This document shows, in pieces, positions 24,526-38,078 of a stretch of 64,000 nt of DNA. The notes below the pieces were generated by a model. It was not told where the DNA came from, made no database searches, and saw only the letters and a program-made list of their open reading frames with translations. The stretch's first letter is position 1. Each line of letters opens with the position of its first letter. The stretch spans positions 13,053,047 to 13,117,046 of the forward strand of contig NC_054545.1 in the NCBI RefSeq assembly GCF_017654505.1, given 5' to 3'. The DNA comes from Polyodon spathula. Lineage: Eukaryota > Chordata > Actinopteri > Acipenseriformes > Polyodontidae. Made by a program: the position numbers and the translations under genes.

Positions 24526-25667
24526 CAGTGGATCTCAAAAGTATTCACTCCCTTTGGACTTTTCCACATTTATTGTGTTACAACATGGATCAAAATGGAT
24601 TTAATTAGGAGTTTTTGCCACTGATCGACATAAAAAAGTCCATAATGTCAAAGTGAAAAATAAAATCTACAAATTGTTCTAAATTAATTACAAACATAAA
24701 AAAGAAAATAATTGATTAGTATAAGTATTCACCCCCTTTGCTATGACACACCTAAATAAGCTCTGGTGCAACCAATTGTCTTTAGAAGTCACATAATTAG
24801 TTGAATGGAGTTCACCTGTGTTCAATTAAGGTGTTTCACATGATTTCAGGTTAAATATACCTGTCTCTGGGAGGTCCCACAGTTGGTTAGTACATTTCCT
24901 AACAAAAGCTACATCATGAAGACGAAGGTTCATTCAAAGCAAATCCGGAATAAGGTTCTTCAAAAGCACCAATCAGGGATAGGATATAAGAACATTACCA
25001 AAGCACTGAATATCCCCCGGAGGACAGTAAAGTCCATTATTAAGAAATGGAGAGAATATGGCACAACTGTGACTCTGTCTAGAACAGGCCATCCTCAAAA
25101 ACTGAGTATCCGGGTGAGAAGGGCACATCATCCTGAGAACTCCATACCTACCATGAAGCATGGTGGTGGCAGCATCATGTTATGGGGATGCTTCTCTGCG
25201 TCAGGGCCTGGAAAGCTCGTGAAGATACAGGGCAAAATGGATGCAGCAAAGTACAGAGAAATCCTGGAGGAAAACCCGCAAGAGACCTGGGACTTGGGAG
25301 AAGATTCATCTTTGAGCAGGACAATGACCCCAAACATACAGCCAAAGACATACTGGAGTGGCTTAAAAACAAAAAGGTCAATGTCCTGGAGTGGCCCAGT
25401 CAAAGCCCGGACCTCAATCCAATTGAGAATATGTGGAAAGAGTTGAAATTATTTCAAATATTGACAAGGGGGTGAATACTTATGCGATCAATTATTTTCT
25501 GTTCTGTATATGTAATTAATTTAGAACAATTTGTAGATTTTATTTTTTACTTTTACATTATGGACTTTTTTTTTGTGTTGATCAGTGGCAAAAACTCCTA
25601 ATTAAATCCATTTTGATTCCATGTTGTAACACAATAAAATTGGGGTGAATACTTTTGAGAGCCACTG
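24526..25667 (+). mobile_element. Tc1-like transposon with about 200-bp IR/DR ends, internally deleted
   Basis: The ends CAGTGGATCTCAAAAG and, reverse complemented, CAGTGGCTCTCAAAAG are flanked by TA on both sides (24524-24525 and 25668-25669). The inverted match extends inward about 200 bp, to about 24740 on the left and from about 25465 on the right. Each end contains the motif GTATTCACCC twice, once near the tip and once at the inner edge, which is the IR/DR arrangement used as paired transposase-binding sites in some Tc1 families. The 1142-bp length is short for this group because the transposase frame has been deleted internally. Confidence 0.88.
24916..25475 (+). pseudogene. Tc1-like transposase pseudogene with internal deletion
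   Basis: The frame starts at 24916 (MKTKVHSKQIRNKVLQKHQSG) and shows the first helix-turn-helix with the linker SRTGHPQKLS. It then jumps at about 25105-25130 to the block [20 protein letters not shown]. The second DNA-binding domain and the first catalytic Asp region (WSDET) are therefore missing. After EILEEN the sequence shifts frame; the second frame carries [17 protein letters not shown] and [15 protein letters not shown], so the second Asp and the Glu survive. The normal C-terminal tail is absent, replaced by terminal-repeat sequence. A typical Tc1 transposase has about 340 residues; this one cannot be active. Confidence 0.88.
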
Positions 25668-25669
25668 TA

Positions 25670-25884
25670 TCTGACAATGTGCTTATTGTGGTGTATTTAA
25701 TATCATAAATATAGCAGAACAAACTCACTGCAATTTAAACTTGCTTTTACTGATGTACTTGAAAAGGTTGAAAACCATTGGGCTAGACTGTGTAGTTGGT
25801 ACCACCCACACCAGTTTCGCTCTAGCCAGCCGTGCGTGAGGCTTTGTGTATGTTATTCTAGTTTTCCTTCATTTTGTATATGAT
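25670..25884. other. Short unassigned sequence
   Basis: No feature recognised between the Tc1-like element and the hAT fragment. Confidence 0.4.
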
Positions 25885-26571
25885 GTCTACGTCTTCGAAG
25901 GCAGGAGCAATGACAAAAAATTGTTCGTGTGGAGTTACTTTGATCTAAAGATTGACACAGAAGTTAAGTGCTAAAACGTGTGCAATACAAACCATCAACA
26001 AGTTCCATGGTGAAACCATGAAAGCCATGCACTCCGTATTTGCAGAGGCAGAAACTGCTGAAAATGAGAATGATCCAGACGACCCGACACCTCCTTGAAA
26101 AACACAAACCACTCTGTCATCATTTGGTATTACAGCAGGCAGGTCCTGTAATGCAGTGCGTCATGAAGAAATTACAAAGCGGGTGTTGTGCATGACTGCA
26201 CGGCACAAGTTGCCTCTACATTTCATCGAATATGACGGTTTCCATTATCTTATGAGTTTCTTCAAGCCGAATTGCCTTTGTCATACAAGATCTGTTATTA
26301 CGTCCAATTTCAAAATCCATTGTATGGTTCTTGACACCATTTTACTGTTTGAATGGCACAATTCCCAGTATTTAGAAGACAGCATCAAACAGGTGATAGA
26401 AGAATGAGGCCTTAGTGGGAAAGTACCTGCTCTCGTATATCGTCTGCAGTGCACACTCACTGCAACTGTGTGTGTGTGTTTACATATATATATATATAAG
26501 AAAGATGGCAGCAAGTTAAGACATACATAAGGTTCTGCTTAAAATATTGCATAATGCATGTGTCATCCTGT
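25885..26571 (+). pseudogene. hAT transposase pseudogene, copy 1 (BED finger remnant)
   Basis: Near 25927 the frame VWSYFDLKIDTEVKC resembles the start of a BED zinc finger, the DNA-binding domain of hAT transposases. A degenerate His region (FHGETMKAMH) follows near 26006-26035. Further on are CNAVRHEEITKRVLCM, KLPLHFIEYDGFHYLMSFF and, after a deletion, ITSNFKIHCMVLDTILLFEW and EDSIKQVIEE. Stop codons at several points and two internal deletions, judged by comparison with the copy at 29641-30462, make it a pseudogene. The shared segment ends at 26571. A short (TA)n occurs near 26489 where copy 2 has a very long one. No terminal inverted repeat was identified. Confidence 0.65.
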
Positions 26572-27149
26572 TTGATATGAGCCCCAGAGAAAAGAAGCCA
26601 CAGAGTTGTGAAAGAACACAGCCCTCATGTAAACAGAATCTTTTTATAAACCTCTGTTTTGAATAGAAGTTACATCCTGCAATTTTTCAAAGACTAAGCG
26701 AAGATAAAGTATTCAAACGCCCCTTTCGCAACTCACATCAGCAGCTTTCATTTCCTCAAAACATTTCATGGAAAAAATAATAAATCTTACAAAATACATA
26801 TGGTATCATTCACAGACTAAACACATACAGTATATTCACATAAATTATTTTACAGAGGCTTTTTATTATTCAGTTCAAAACATGAAAACAAAAATTACAA
26901 AAAGAATAACTGCGATGTATTAAGAATCTTTAAATGAAGTACACAGAGTACTGTTATTTTTTAAAAACAGGGTAAGTCATGCAAACGTGGTTTGGATCTG
27001 GGGAACCACAGGGAGTGCCGCATTGGCCCTTTCACTCCCACAGGGTTATGAAGAAAAACCCAACAGGTTTTAAAGCACAGACATCCCAAGCTGAGCCACT
27101 GTTTCTAGGTTAAGTAGTTTCTTCATTGGGTGAAAAGAGAGTTTTGTGG
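26572..27149. other. Unassigned AT-rich sequence
   Basis: No gene or element recognised. Confidence 0.45.
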
Positions 27150-27155
27150 TATATA

Positions 27156-27190
<35 letters not shown>

Positions 27191-27202
27191 ATGTATATAT
27201 AT
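27150..27202. repeat. (TA)n microsatellite, interrupted
   Basis: TA tract with two small interruptions, directly at the truncation point of the Tc1 fragment that follows. Confidence 0.92.
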
Positions 27203-27560
27203 GACAGCGTGTTCCAGTTCCCGCCAATATCCAGCAACTTCGCACAGCCATTGAAGAGGAGTGGGACAACATTCCACAGGCCACAATCAACAGCCTGATC
27301 AACTCTATGCGAAGGAGATGTGTCACGCTGCATGAGGCAAATGGTGGTCACACCAGATACTGACTGGTTTTCTGATCCACGCCCCTACTTTTTTAAAAGG
27401 TATCTGTGACCAACAGATGCATATCTGTATTCCCAGTCATGTGAAATCCATAGATTAGGGCCTAATGAATTTATTTCAATTGACTGATTTCCTTATATGA
27501 ACTGTAACTCAGTAAAATCTTTGAAATTGTTGCATGTTGCGTTTATATTTTTGTTCAGTG
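27203..27560 (+). mobile_element. 5'-truncated Tc1-like element (3' end)
   Basis: The segment carries the last 51 codons of a transposase and then a 3' terminal repeat ending TTGTTCAGTG at 27560, followed by TA (27561-27562). The TIR includes ACTCAGTAAAATCTTTGAAA (27507-27526), which I recall from a widespread fish Tc1 family. The 5' part is missing and the break lies in the (TA)n tract just upstream. It is a different family from the Tc1 elements at 1301, 24526, 41166 and 42426. Confidence 0.75.
27208..27363 (+). pseudogene. C-terminal tail of a Tc1-like transposase
   Basis: One frame reads RVPVPANIQQLRTAIEEEWD, continues NIPQATINSLINSMRRRCVT and ends GGHTRY before a TGA at 27361-27363. The ending QLRTAIEEEWDNIPQ...SMRRRC is the usual C-terminus of fish Tc1 transposases, downstream of the catalytic Glu. 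No catalytic residue remains. Confidence 0.8.
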
Positions 27561-29308
<1,748 letters not shown>

Positions 29309-29324
29309 AAAAAAAAAAAAAAAA

Positions 29325-29406
<82 letters not shown>
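29309..29406. repeat. Poly(A) followed by (TA)n
   Basis: About 18 A residues, then about 40 TA units, abutting the Penelope-type terminus. Confidence 0.95.
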
Positions 29407-29409
<3 letters not shown>

Positions 29410-29640
29410 CTCAAAGAGCCAGCTGCCTAACGTTTCGATATGTTGTACATATCTTTCTCAAGGGAGCCTGTGTTTGAATCAAGGTATTTATAGGTGTTTA
29501 ACGGCATGACAACTACTTGCTATTGTTTATATTCAAATCCATGATTTATTCTTACATGATGTAATGGTGTTCTATATGTGACATCACTTTTACTTATATA
29601 TTTAAATCTATATTCTATAGATTTAAATGAATAAATGAAT
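29407..29640 (-). mobile_element. Penelope-like terminal region with degenerate hammerhead
   Basis: On the minus strand it reads CTCCCTTGAGAAAGATATG, then a TACAA loop, then CATATCGAAACGTT. This is a six-pair stem (GATATG/CATATC, 29437-29453) followed by GAAAC (29432-29436), preceded by a box that has drifted from CTGATGA to CTTGAGAA. The layout mirrors hammerheads found in Penelope terminal repeats. It is on the same strand as the Penelope reverse transcriptase at 30640-32060, on its 3' side, and is separated from it by the hAT fragment at 29641-30462. I infer one element split by that insertion. Confidence 0.5.
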
Positions 29641-30462
<822 letters not shown>

Positions 30463-32215
30463 ATATTCTAATTAACTATTTTATATAAACTTACATTTAT
30501 ATTATCATGTAATGCTGGCTCTGAGAATCAGCCTTGATATGGTCTCCCCAGCGCATCAGCATGTACAACTTTTGAATAAATTTTGTTTATTTAATTATTT
30601 TTAACTTTTGTATATTTATTGGAATTAATTAGTTCATTCATTCTGTTCAGTCTATTTATCCATATCTTTAGCTGTTCTAATACTACAAACTTTACATCAT
30701 TTATGTCATGTCCTTGACTGGTGAAGTGCTATACTATTGGTTCATTCATTTTTTTATTTCTAATTAATGAAAGGTGGTTCTGAATTATTTTATATAAAGT
30801 TGTTCCAGTCTCTCCAACATATTTTATTTCATCACATTTTTCACAGGCTATTCCATAAATAACAATGCTATTTTTACAGTAGGTATTAGTTTTTAGTGGA
30901 TATGTGGTGTTCTTATGTTTAATTATATTTCTACTTTTGTCTATTTATTTACAAACTTTACATGTACTAGTGCAAGTATTTGTAGAACCTATTCTGTCAA
31001 TTATTCTTTTATGTTTACTGTGAACTAGAATATCACCTAAATTAGCTTCTCTTTTGAATTCTACAACTGGGGCCTTCAGAAACACTTTTTTCAATTTTTC
31101 TAAATTATGTAGAATATGCAAGTGTTTCCAAACTATCTTAGAAATATTGGGCAAAAGTTTAGAGTATGTCATTACTAATGGGACTCTCTTGACCTTTTTA
31201 TCTCTATTTTTATAATCTAGTAGATCATCTCTTTTTAGTTTATCCACTTTTCTTAACTCTGTCTCTATAATTCTTTCTTTGTATCCTCTTTTTTTAAGAT
31301 TTGTTTTTAATAGATGTCTTTGTTTTACATAGTCACTTTCTTTAGAGCATATTCTTTGTATTCTTATTCCTAGCCCCTTTGCGATTGCCCTTTTAGTGTG
31401 TATTGGATGTGCAGAGGACATGTGTAAATACTGGTGCATGTCAGTAGGTTTACAGAAGAGGTCAGTCTCAATTAAACCTTAAAGTTTTACTACAGTATCT
31501 AAAAATTATATTTCTTTTCTTGTCCATCAAAGGTCCACCTTAATATTACTGTGTATTTCGTTTGCTATTTTATGAAACTGGAAAAGAGATTCTTCTCCAT
31601 GTGTCCAAACCCCAAAAATATCATCTACAAACCGAATGTATTCTAAAGGTTCTCTTTCTGATTTTCTAAGTCATTGTTCTTCTCATTTCCCCATGTATGT
31701 ACTGGCAAAATGCATTCATAATTTAGATCCTATTGCTGTACCATCGTTTTGTTTGTAATTTTTATCAACAAATGTAAAATAACTGTTTTCTAAAACTACA
31801 CTGATCATGTTCAGCACCTCTGCTGTTGGTATTGATTTATCTAGTCTATTATCTAGTGCTTTTTGACAAGCTTCTAAAGTTTCTTTACGAGGGACACTTG
31901 GATACAAGGATTTTACATCCATGCAAAATAAAATTGTATTCTCTGGAAGGTTGTGCTTTAGTGATTCAAGTCTTGTTTGTATGAAATCTGACAGAATTCT
32001 TTTCAGTAAAGAAACTAAGAAGGAGTAACTGCAGAGTGAATAATCTGGGCAAAAAGGCTGCATACTTATGATGGGCAATACTGTCATTGGCCAACAAAAA
32101 ATCCTCAGCGGGTTTATTTGCTTTAGAAGTAGACCTTGGCTGTACAGAGTCACAAATTTTATGTTCTGAAAAATATATATTGTGAATCATCTGCAGTTCC
32201 AGCACCATGGCTTCT
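30463..32215 (-). mobile_element. Penelope-like retroelement, 5'-truncated
   Basis: The minus strand carries reverse transcriptase motifs, a linker and a GIY-YIG endonuclease domain in that order, which defines Penelope-like elements. The 3' non-coding end runs down to 30463, where the hAT fragment begins; the probable terminal repeat continues at 29407-29640. The N-terminal portion of the reverse transcriptase is missing or unreadable beyond about 32060. Confidence 0.85.
30640..32060 (-). pseudogene. Penelope-like reverse transcriptase/GIY-YIG pseudogene
   Basis: Penelope proteins copy element RNA and use a GIY-YIG nuclease for integration. Reading the minus strand from about 32010: FCMDVKSLYPSVPRKETLEA holds the first catalytic Asp region; ENSYFTFVDKNYKQNDGTAI leads into the GTAIGS motif; RFVDDIFGVW (about 31608-31637) holds the catalytic DD pair. 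The thumb follows (YLHMSSAHPIHTKRAIAKG, YVKQRHLLKTNLKKRGY). After a linker the endonuclease shows VIYGIAC (about 30850-30870), KYVGETG (about 30815-30838), then a His-rich stretch ending DVKFVVLEQL. Stops and frameshifts occur after GTAIGS, in the palm, after the Cys-rich STCKVCK, and within the nuclease, so it is inactive. The first third of the normal protein is absent. Confidence 0.85.
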
Positions 32216-32889
32216 GCTAAAGGCAGGAGCCCTTACCACCAGGCAGAGAAAGTTGATTCAGGAACTGCAGCTTTTTTAAAATATTAGCAGGATGTGTACT
32301 ATAAAAAATGTCTCAGCACTGAGAAGCCATGAAATTGTGAGTATAGAGCATATAAATATATAAAAGAAGTTCATGGATTATAATTGGGATGAAAGGTAAC
32401 ATACTTTAAAACTGACTTCTTGAACCTCTGCAGCCTCTTTGTCTCTCAAAGCAGATAGTTTTCATTGCAGAATTCCTTTCAGTAAAGAAAAGGATACTGC
32501 AGAGTAAGATGTCATCCTGTTGACATACTCAGAATCAGAAGACTCTGAAATGCAATGACACTCACCGCAAATTATCAGGAAAGAGCAGAAAACACCTAAA
32601 CACTAACATAAGTACCGTCAACTTTCTCATAAGAAATTCTAGTGCAGGCTTGCACTTGGTCTGAATAAAATGAACTGATACCTATCATACATGCTTTAGT
32701 TTAATAATCCAAAGGCATTTCTTGAGAATCTGGATTAAGTTAATTTTCAATCAAAATATACGGAATTTAAACTTTTTACATAAATATCTTGGAAATAATA
32801 TATACATAAAAAATTGATCATTTTGTTTTTATTGAGTGAAGACTGTTTACACAATATTAAAGCAAGTTTAAAACACACCTGTATATCAC
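32216..32889. other. Unassigned sequence upstream of the Penelope remnant
   Basis: This could include degraded 5' sequence of the Penelope element, but no motif supports that. No other gene seen. Confidence 0.35.
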
Positions 32890-33110
32890 AGGGGGTATTC
32901 CCAAGTGGCTCATCCGGTAAAGGCACAACCAGATGGTGTGCAGGTTAGGGAAGTGCATGTGCTATATAGATGTATACGAAATCAGCTGGGATTACATTAT
33001 TGTACAGCGCTACAGGAGCCCCTAATGGACAGGTACCCAGCAAACTCAAGTAGATACCTGACATCCACCATCAAGCTCAAGGGTGTAAAAAGGCGATTGG
33101 CCTAGCAGTG
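32890..33110 (+). mobile_element. tRNA-derived SINE (plus strand)
   Basis: It begins TTCCCAAGTGGCTCATCCGG, close to the head of the SINE at 16105-16490 (CTCCCGATTGGCACATCC). The A-box-like TGGCTCATCCGG is at 32906-32917. The B box is degenerate (AGGTTAGGG). The body includes TACAGCGCTACAGGAGCCCC. The two copies share a head but not an obvious body, so they may be subfamilies of one SINE. Confidence 0.5.
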
Positions 33111-35017
33111 GGATCAGAGGAGGTTTTTAGCGGAGTTGCTGTGATGAGGGAACATAGCTGGACACTGAATTAGGTGTAACAAATGGGGATAAAGTATTTG
33201 GATACTCTAAATTTAAAAAAGGAGTAAGGGGCTTGGGGTTGATAGTTGCTAGAATAAAAAATAAGGTAGATTCATTTAAAAAAAAAAAAATGTTTCTTGC
33301 CAAAATACGTGGCACACATGGCCCACTTGCAACCATAGTTGTATTTTTCTCAAACACCCATTGGTGAATGGAGCCATAGGTAGCTGATCACACGTGACCA
33401 CATCAATTTACATATATTACAGAATCATTTTGCTTCCATTTTTTAATTGTTTGTCCAGTGATACAAACATGCCAGTACAGGACAGTGTCATTCATCTCCA
33501 GTGGGCTTTGGGGAGAGGGGGTTGAACAAGTTAAACTTAGTAGACTGGAAAAATGTGCATGACAGGGATAATGTCCTTTTGAGTTCAGTCAACTCTAACG
33601 AAAGCAGACAGTCCAAAGCGGCCACGAAGCAGACATAACAAATGGAAGCATGGTTTAAATTTCCCTGCCTCTTGAGAACAGAATACTATCAACCACCCGC
33701 CTCCCCCAAATGCTATACCGTTCCAATGTAAACAGGCTCTTTGAAACATACTGTTAAACTGCATTTCTCAGTATTTACTTACAATACTTAATTGAACAGA
33801 AAGCTATTTTGTTTCAATCAAAACCCCTTTCCCATCAGCCATCTCAAGCTGTGATTTAATGATGAACGAAAAAAAAACCACAACATTTTCATGTTTTTGT
33901 TTATTCGGTTCACTCTTGGACAAGCCCAACTGGAATGAAAAATCTTGTTTACAGTGGGGTACTCTTACAATCTTACAACCCGGTTAGACAGCTGCTGGGG
34001 AACTGAGGCTCCAGGCAGCAAAGTTGTCTAAATGCTGGTGTTTAGATAATACAAATTTAACTCCAAAGCTGATTTATTGTTATTATTAGAAAATCTGCCC
34101 TGTTGTATCTATTTCTCTTTATGCGATAAGCAAAAAAAGGGTCAAGTAAAAAATAAATAAATTGACCATTCTAGATATTTAACAAGACATGGATGCCCAA
34201 ATGGGCCTTAACAGACAGTGGGTGTATTATTTATGTGAGAGTTTTACCCTTTCAAGCGAGTTTCCAGCTCATCATTATGTCATGTGCAATAATTTAGGAT
34301 GGTACGACCTTGACAATGGGAGATTGTTTCATTGGCTTCTAATTATCTGGAAATGCACTGCAAAGCAGACGCCAGCTTATTAATGTCACTACTTTAGTGC
34401 AGCTCAATGCAATTATCTCTTACGATCTAATAAGAAACTGCAGCTCTCATTACCCAAGACTAAAAGAAGCAGAGAGTGGGAGAATGGTGCTTCTCATACA
34501 CAATGTCCCTGACCAACACAGAGCACTGGTCATCAAATCCTCTGATTGGCTTGCTATTGCATGAAATTCAAACTATACACAACAGTTCTTTTTAATATGG
34601 TGAAGCATGTTGCTTTGATTTTTTCTGATTATCCATAATTTCAAAACAAGCATGGGCCTAACATGTACTCTTTTGTTACCAAAAAGAATAATTAATTTGG
34701 AGGAATCTACTGATATTTACAATTTTAATTAAATCCATAAATCAATAAATAAATGAATGAATCTAAGTAAAGCACTCAACAACAGTGGCTGTAAACCCTG
34801 GCACCCTTGTAAAATTGGCAGATTTTAATTTTTTTTAATGTTGATTTTTATTTATTTTTTGATGTTAATTAAAATGTCACTTTTGTCTAAACTTTAATTC
34901 TTTTTTTTTTTTAAATAGCAGTTTGTCAGAAACAGAGACTCCTTAAGCATTTAGAAACCTTGTTTTTATTTAAACTGGCACAGTATTACCCTGTCAAGGT
35001 CAAAACTGTGGCCTGTT

Positions 35018-35060
35018 ACCGTGATTAATTAATTAATTTAATTAAGTAATTAATTAATTA
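35018..35060. repeat. (AATT)n-type repeat
   Basis: Tandem TTAA/AATT tetramers, self-complementary throughout. Confidence 0.85.
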
Positions 35061-36141
35061 CAAAATTACTCAAATGGACTTCCTTTATCCCTTTTTGTAC
35101 CTAGTTCACATTTTCTACTTTTTTTTTTTTTGTTGTTGTTCTACTTTTTTCCTGATTTGGTTTTGTTGAATTTTCTTAAATACATAAATAAACAAACCCA
35201 TAAACACACCAAATCACCAGTTTCATACATGGTTCCTAAGGCAAAGTATTTTAATTCAAACCATTCAGCTGTCTTTTGTTGGTATGTGTGTGTATTAAAC
35301 TGGGTGTTAAGGAAGCTTAGCAGATGTTTCAGTTTTATATTTGGCTTGGAACAGCAATTATGGAATGCCTAATGATGCTGGCAAACTTCCATAAATGGGT
35401 TCAGTGACAGTGTCTCTCATTAGGCAGAGTCTGTGTTTCAGTAATTTAAAAACATCAGCGGTTTGGTGTGGAAGTGGGATCAAGTGGGAACCAGGTGGTC
35501 GGAGGTTCAAATCTCTGATTTGGATTACACAACGGTGTCAGAAGCACTAATCAGAGCTTAACAGCCTTGAGTTAACATCAATTCCCTACATCATCTGAAT
35601 GCAAGTCGTAAGTTAACCATTTCTATGGTACAGTCAGTGCGGTGAACATATTGTTTGTCAGTACTTAGTAAGTAGTAAAAGGTCCTTCCATTCAGCATAT
35701 CCTGATCTTTGTACTCTGTGTAATTAGCAATGTTAGTCATTATCAAACCACTACCGATGGTCTGCATTTACAAGTTTTAGGTTTGTGCTAAGTGTACTTT
35801 TTAGGGAGACAGATATAATTGAGAACAGCAATGCTGGAAGTTTTTGGGATCTCTATAAGATGACTGGTACATGTTAAGTAAAGTAAGATCCTACAGTACA
35901 CTGTTTACACTGGAATAAGCAATACTAGCTAATGTTAGGTTTTAATCATTTTACTTTTTAAATTGTATAATAATTCTTGAAACAAAGTGCTGTTCCTCCA
36001 GCCATATTCCAGTCCATTTCAAACTGTTTACGCTGGCTGAACATGCTGTGACTCAATCAGACTCAATGTTACTGCCTTCATTGCAGTTTCCCAGGACATG
36101 TGGCATCCTAGATGGTAAAATAATAATACTAGTAACAATAT

Positions 36142-36213
<72 letters not shown>
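36142..36213. repeat. (TAA)n microsatellite
   Basis: About 24 TAA units. Confidence 0.96.
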
Positions 36214-36214
<1 letters not shown>

Positions 36215-37088
36215 CAAACATCTTAGTGACTTTCATCCTCTTCCATGTTTAGTACTTCCTCTTCCATGTTTAGTTACATCAGTAATATGAAAAAGTACAA
36301 TGTTAGTAAGACAAACTGACAGACAGACAAACAGCTACTTTCATATACCCACAGATCCAGATACTTGTACTTAAAAACATCCTTGTCAAGTTTCATAACA
36401 ATTGGATAAACATTTTTTAATATATCTGTGAAAATGCAAGTGTGACATACAGATATATGGTCAGACAGAATACAATCTCCATATACCACTGGAAACTACA
36501 ATGGGGGTTAGTCTGTATTTTTTTTTTTTTACTACTGATTTACTAGCAAAACTAGTTTGAGTTAGTTAATCTGAGAGTTAGATGAACTCAGTTAGATCTC
36601 TACAGTCAGCCAAACTTCCACCATAAAACACCACCCTTATACATTTATTCAATCTACACAATAACGTGGGTTTGGCAAGCTTACTTTGCCGTGTAAAAAT
36701 GAGATGATTTACCCGAGCACCCTATGCTCTCTGAAGGAAATCTTGTTTTGAAAGTTGTTACAGGATGCAATCAAACTTGAACTGAATATGTACCATAAGT
36801 CTGAACATTTAATGTAACAGTGAATCGCATTTATTTGCTACAGTAGCTTTTGGGTCAAATCTTATCGTGACCACAGACTCAATGTGATGCAAATGTATAG
36901 ACATACAAATTACTGCACACACACACAGATGGTCCTCATAATCACATAATAACTACACAGTACATGAAACGTTAAAAATCTTCATGTGATATCAAAAGTT
37001 TTTTGGATTATAGCCAAATGCAATCTAAAACCACTATTGTAGGCTAGAAGTGTATGGTGAAGATCCACGTAAAATCCAAACAGTAACC

Positions 37089-37121
37089 ATGTTCCTTTTT
37101 TTTTTTTTTTTTTTTTTTTTT
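37089..37121. repeat. Poly(T) tract
   Basis: A T run of about 30 bases, followed by a short TG tract. Confidence 0.9.
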
Positions 37122-38078
37122 GTGTGTGTAATATTACATGTATTAAGCCCAATCAGCTGTATTATTAAGTACAAGACACTCTCATAAAAATGATTCTCAG
37201 TTCCTAAGGATAAAACTATGTTGAAATCATGAGCAGAGAAAACGTTTTTACAGATCTCATGCAGCACAAGGCAGGCACAGGTTATGATGCAGCCCAGTGT
37301 GGTGTTGAAAGGTGTTGAGGTGTGAACTGGGTGCTTTAAAAACAAACATAGATGATGTGTTTATAAATAGGTGTGCAGCTTGTACAGGAAGATGCTGTGC
37401 AGATACGCAGCAGAGGAACGTTCAGTAGAAGGTATGGTGTACTCAGTGTGGCGCCCACAAAAACCACAAGCTTGCCGACACAGTTTTTAGCTTCTCTCTC
37501 CCTTTCCTCTAAAAAACTAGGTTAATTTACTCACTAGTTTCTAACTAGCAGTTGAACTTGTAAGATAACAAGGGATTTGTCCAAAATCAACAGAGACTGA
37601 ACTGTAAAGGTGGTATGGCGTTGAGATCTGGTGGCACAGTGAAAAGGTTCCTTGAATTTTGTAAATGTACTACAGGTATTTTTAAACATGTTACACTTTT
37701 CAGAAACACACATAGAACTGTTGTCATATCTCTCAAAATAATTACTTGGAATGCATTTGTCTTGAAAAAAAAAAAGATACAACATGCAGTCAAATTATAT
37801 ATGCAACACAAACTATGGGTACATCACAGGTAAGGATACAGTATGTGTATGACTATTGTGAGGATTATTTAAATGTAGAATACAGTTTCTATTAATAATT
37901 TATTTTGTCTTAAATAACATGAAAAACGATTTTATGATACTGTCTTGTAGCTAATTCTTCATAGAGATTAAAAGGAAAGTAATATGCAGTGCATACAGTA
38001 TATCTTATTGTGTTTAGATCACTTAATTTCAGTGCCTGAATGATGTGTAAAACCACTGTCCAATATAAATCAGTTTTA

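Larger units (their letters stand above)
33111..38078. other. Unassigned sequence; candidate conserved block at 34.17-34.47 kb
   Basis: No gene found. The stretch 34170-34470 has balanced composition and contains TTCTAATTATCTGG, GCTTATTAATG and CAATTATCTC. Dense homeodomain-like sites of this sort are common in vertebrate developmental enhancers. Conservation cannot be tested here. An (AATT)n-rich dyad lies at about 35018-35060 and poly(T) runs at 35120-35131 and 37089-37121. Confidence 0.35.

Noticed and set aside
35460..35545. GGTTCAAATCTC box suggesting a tRNA-like element
   Set aside because: B-box match is imperfect and no acceptor stem or A box was convincing.
36280..36490. Segment resembling a remembered fish repeat (CAAGTTTCATAACAATTGGA)
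   Set aside because: I could not name the family or find boundaries, so it is not annotated.
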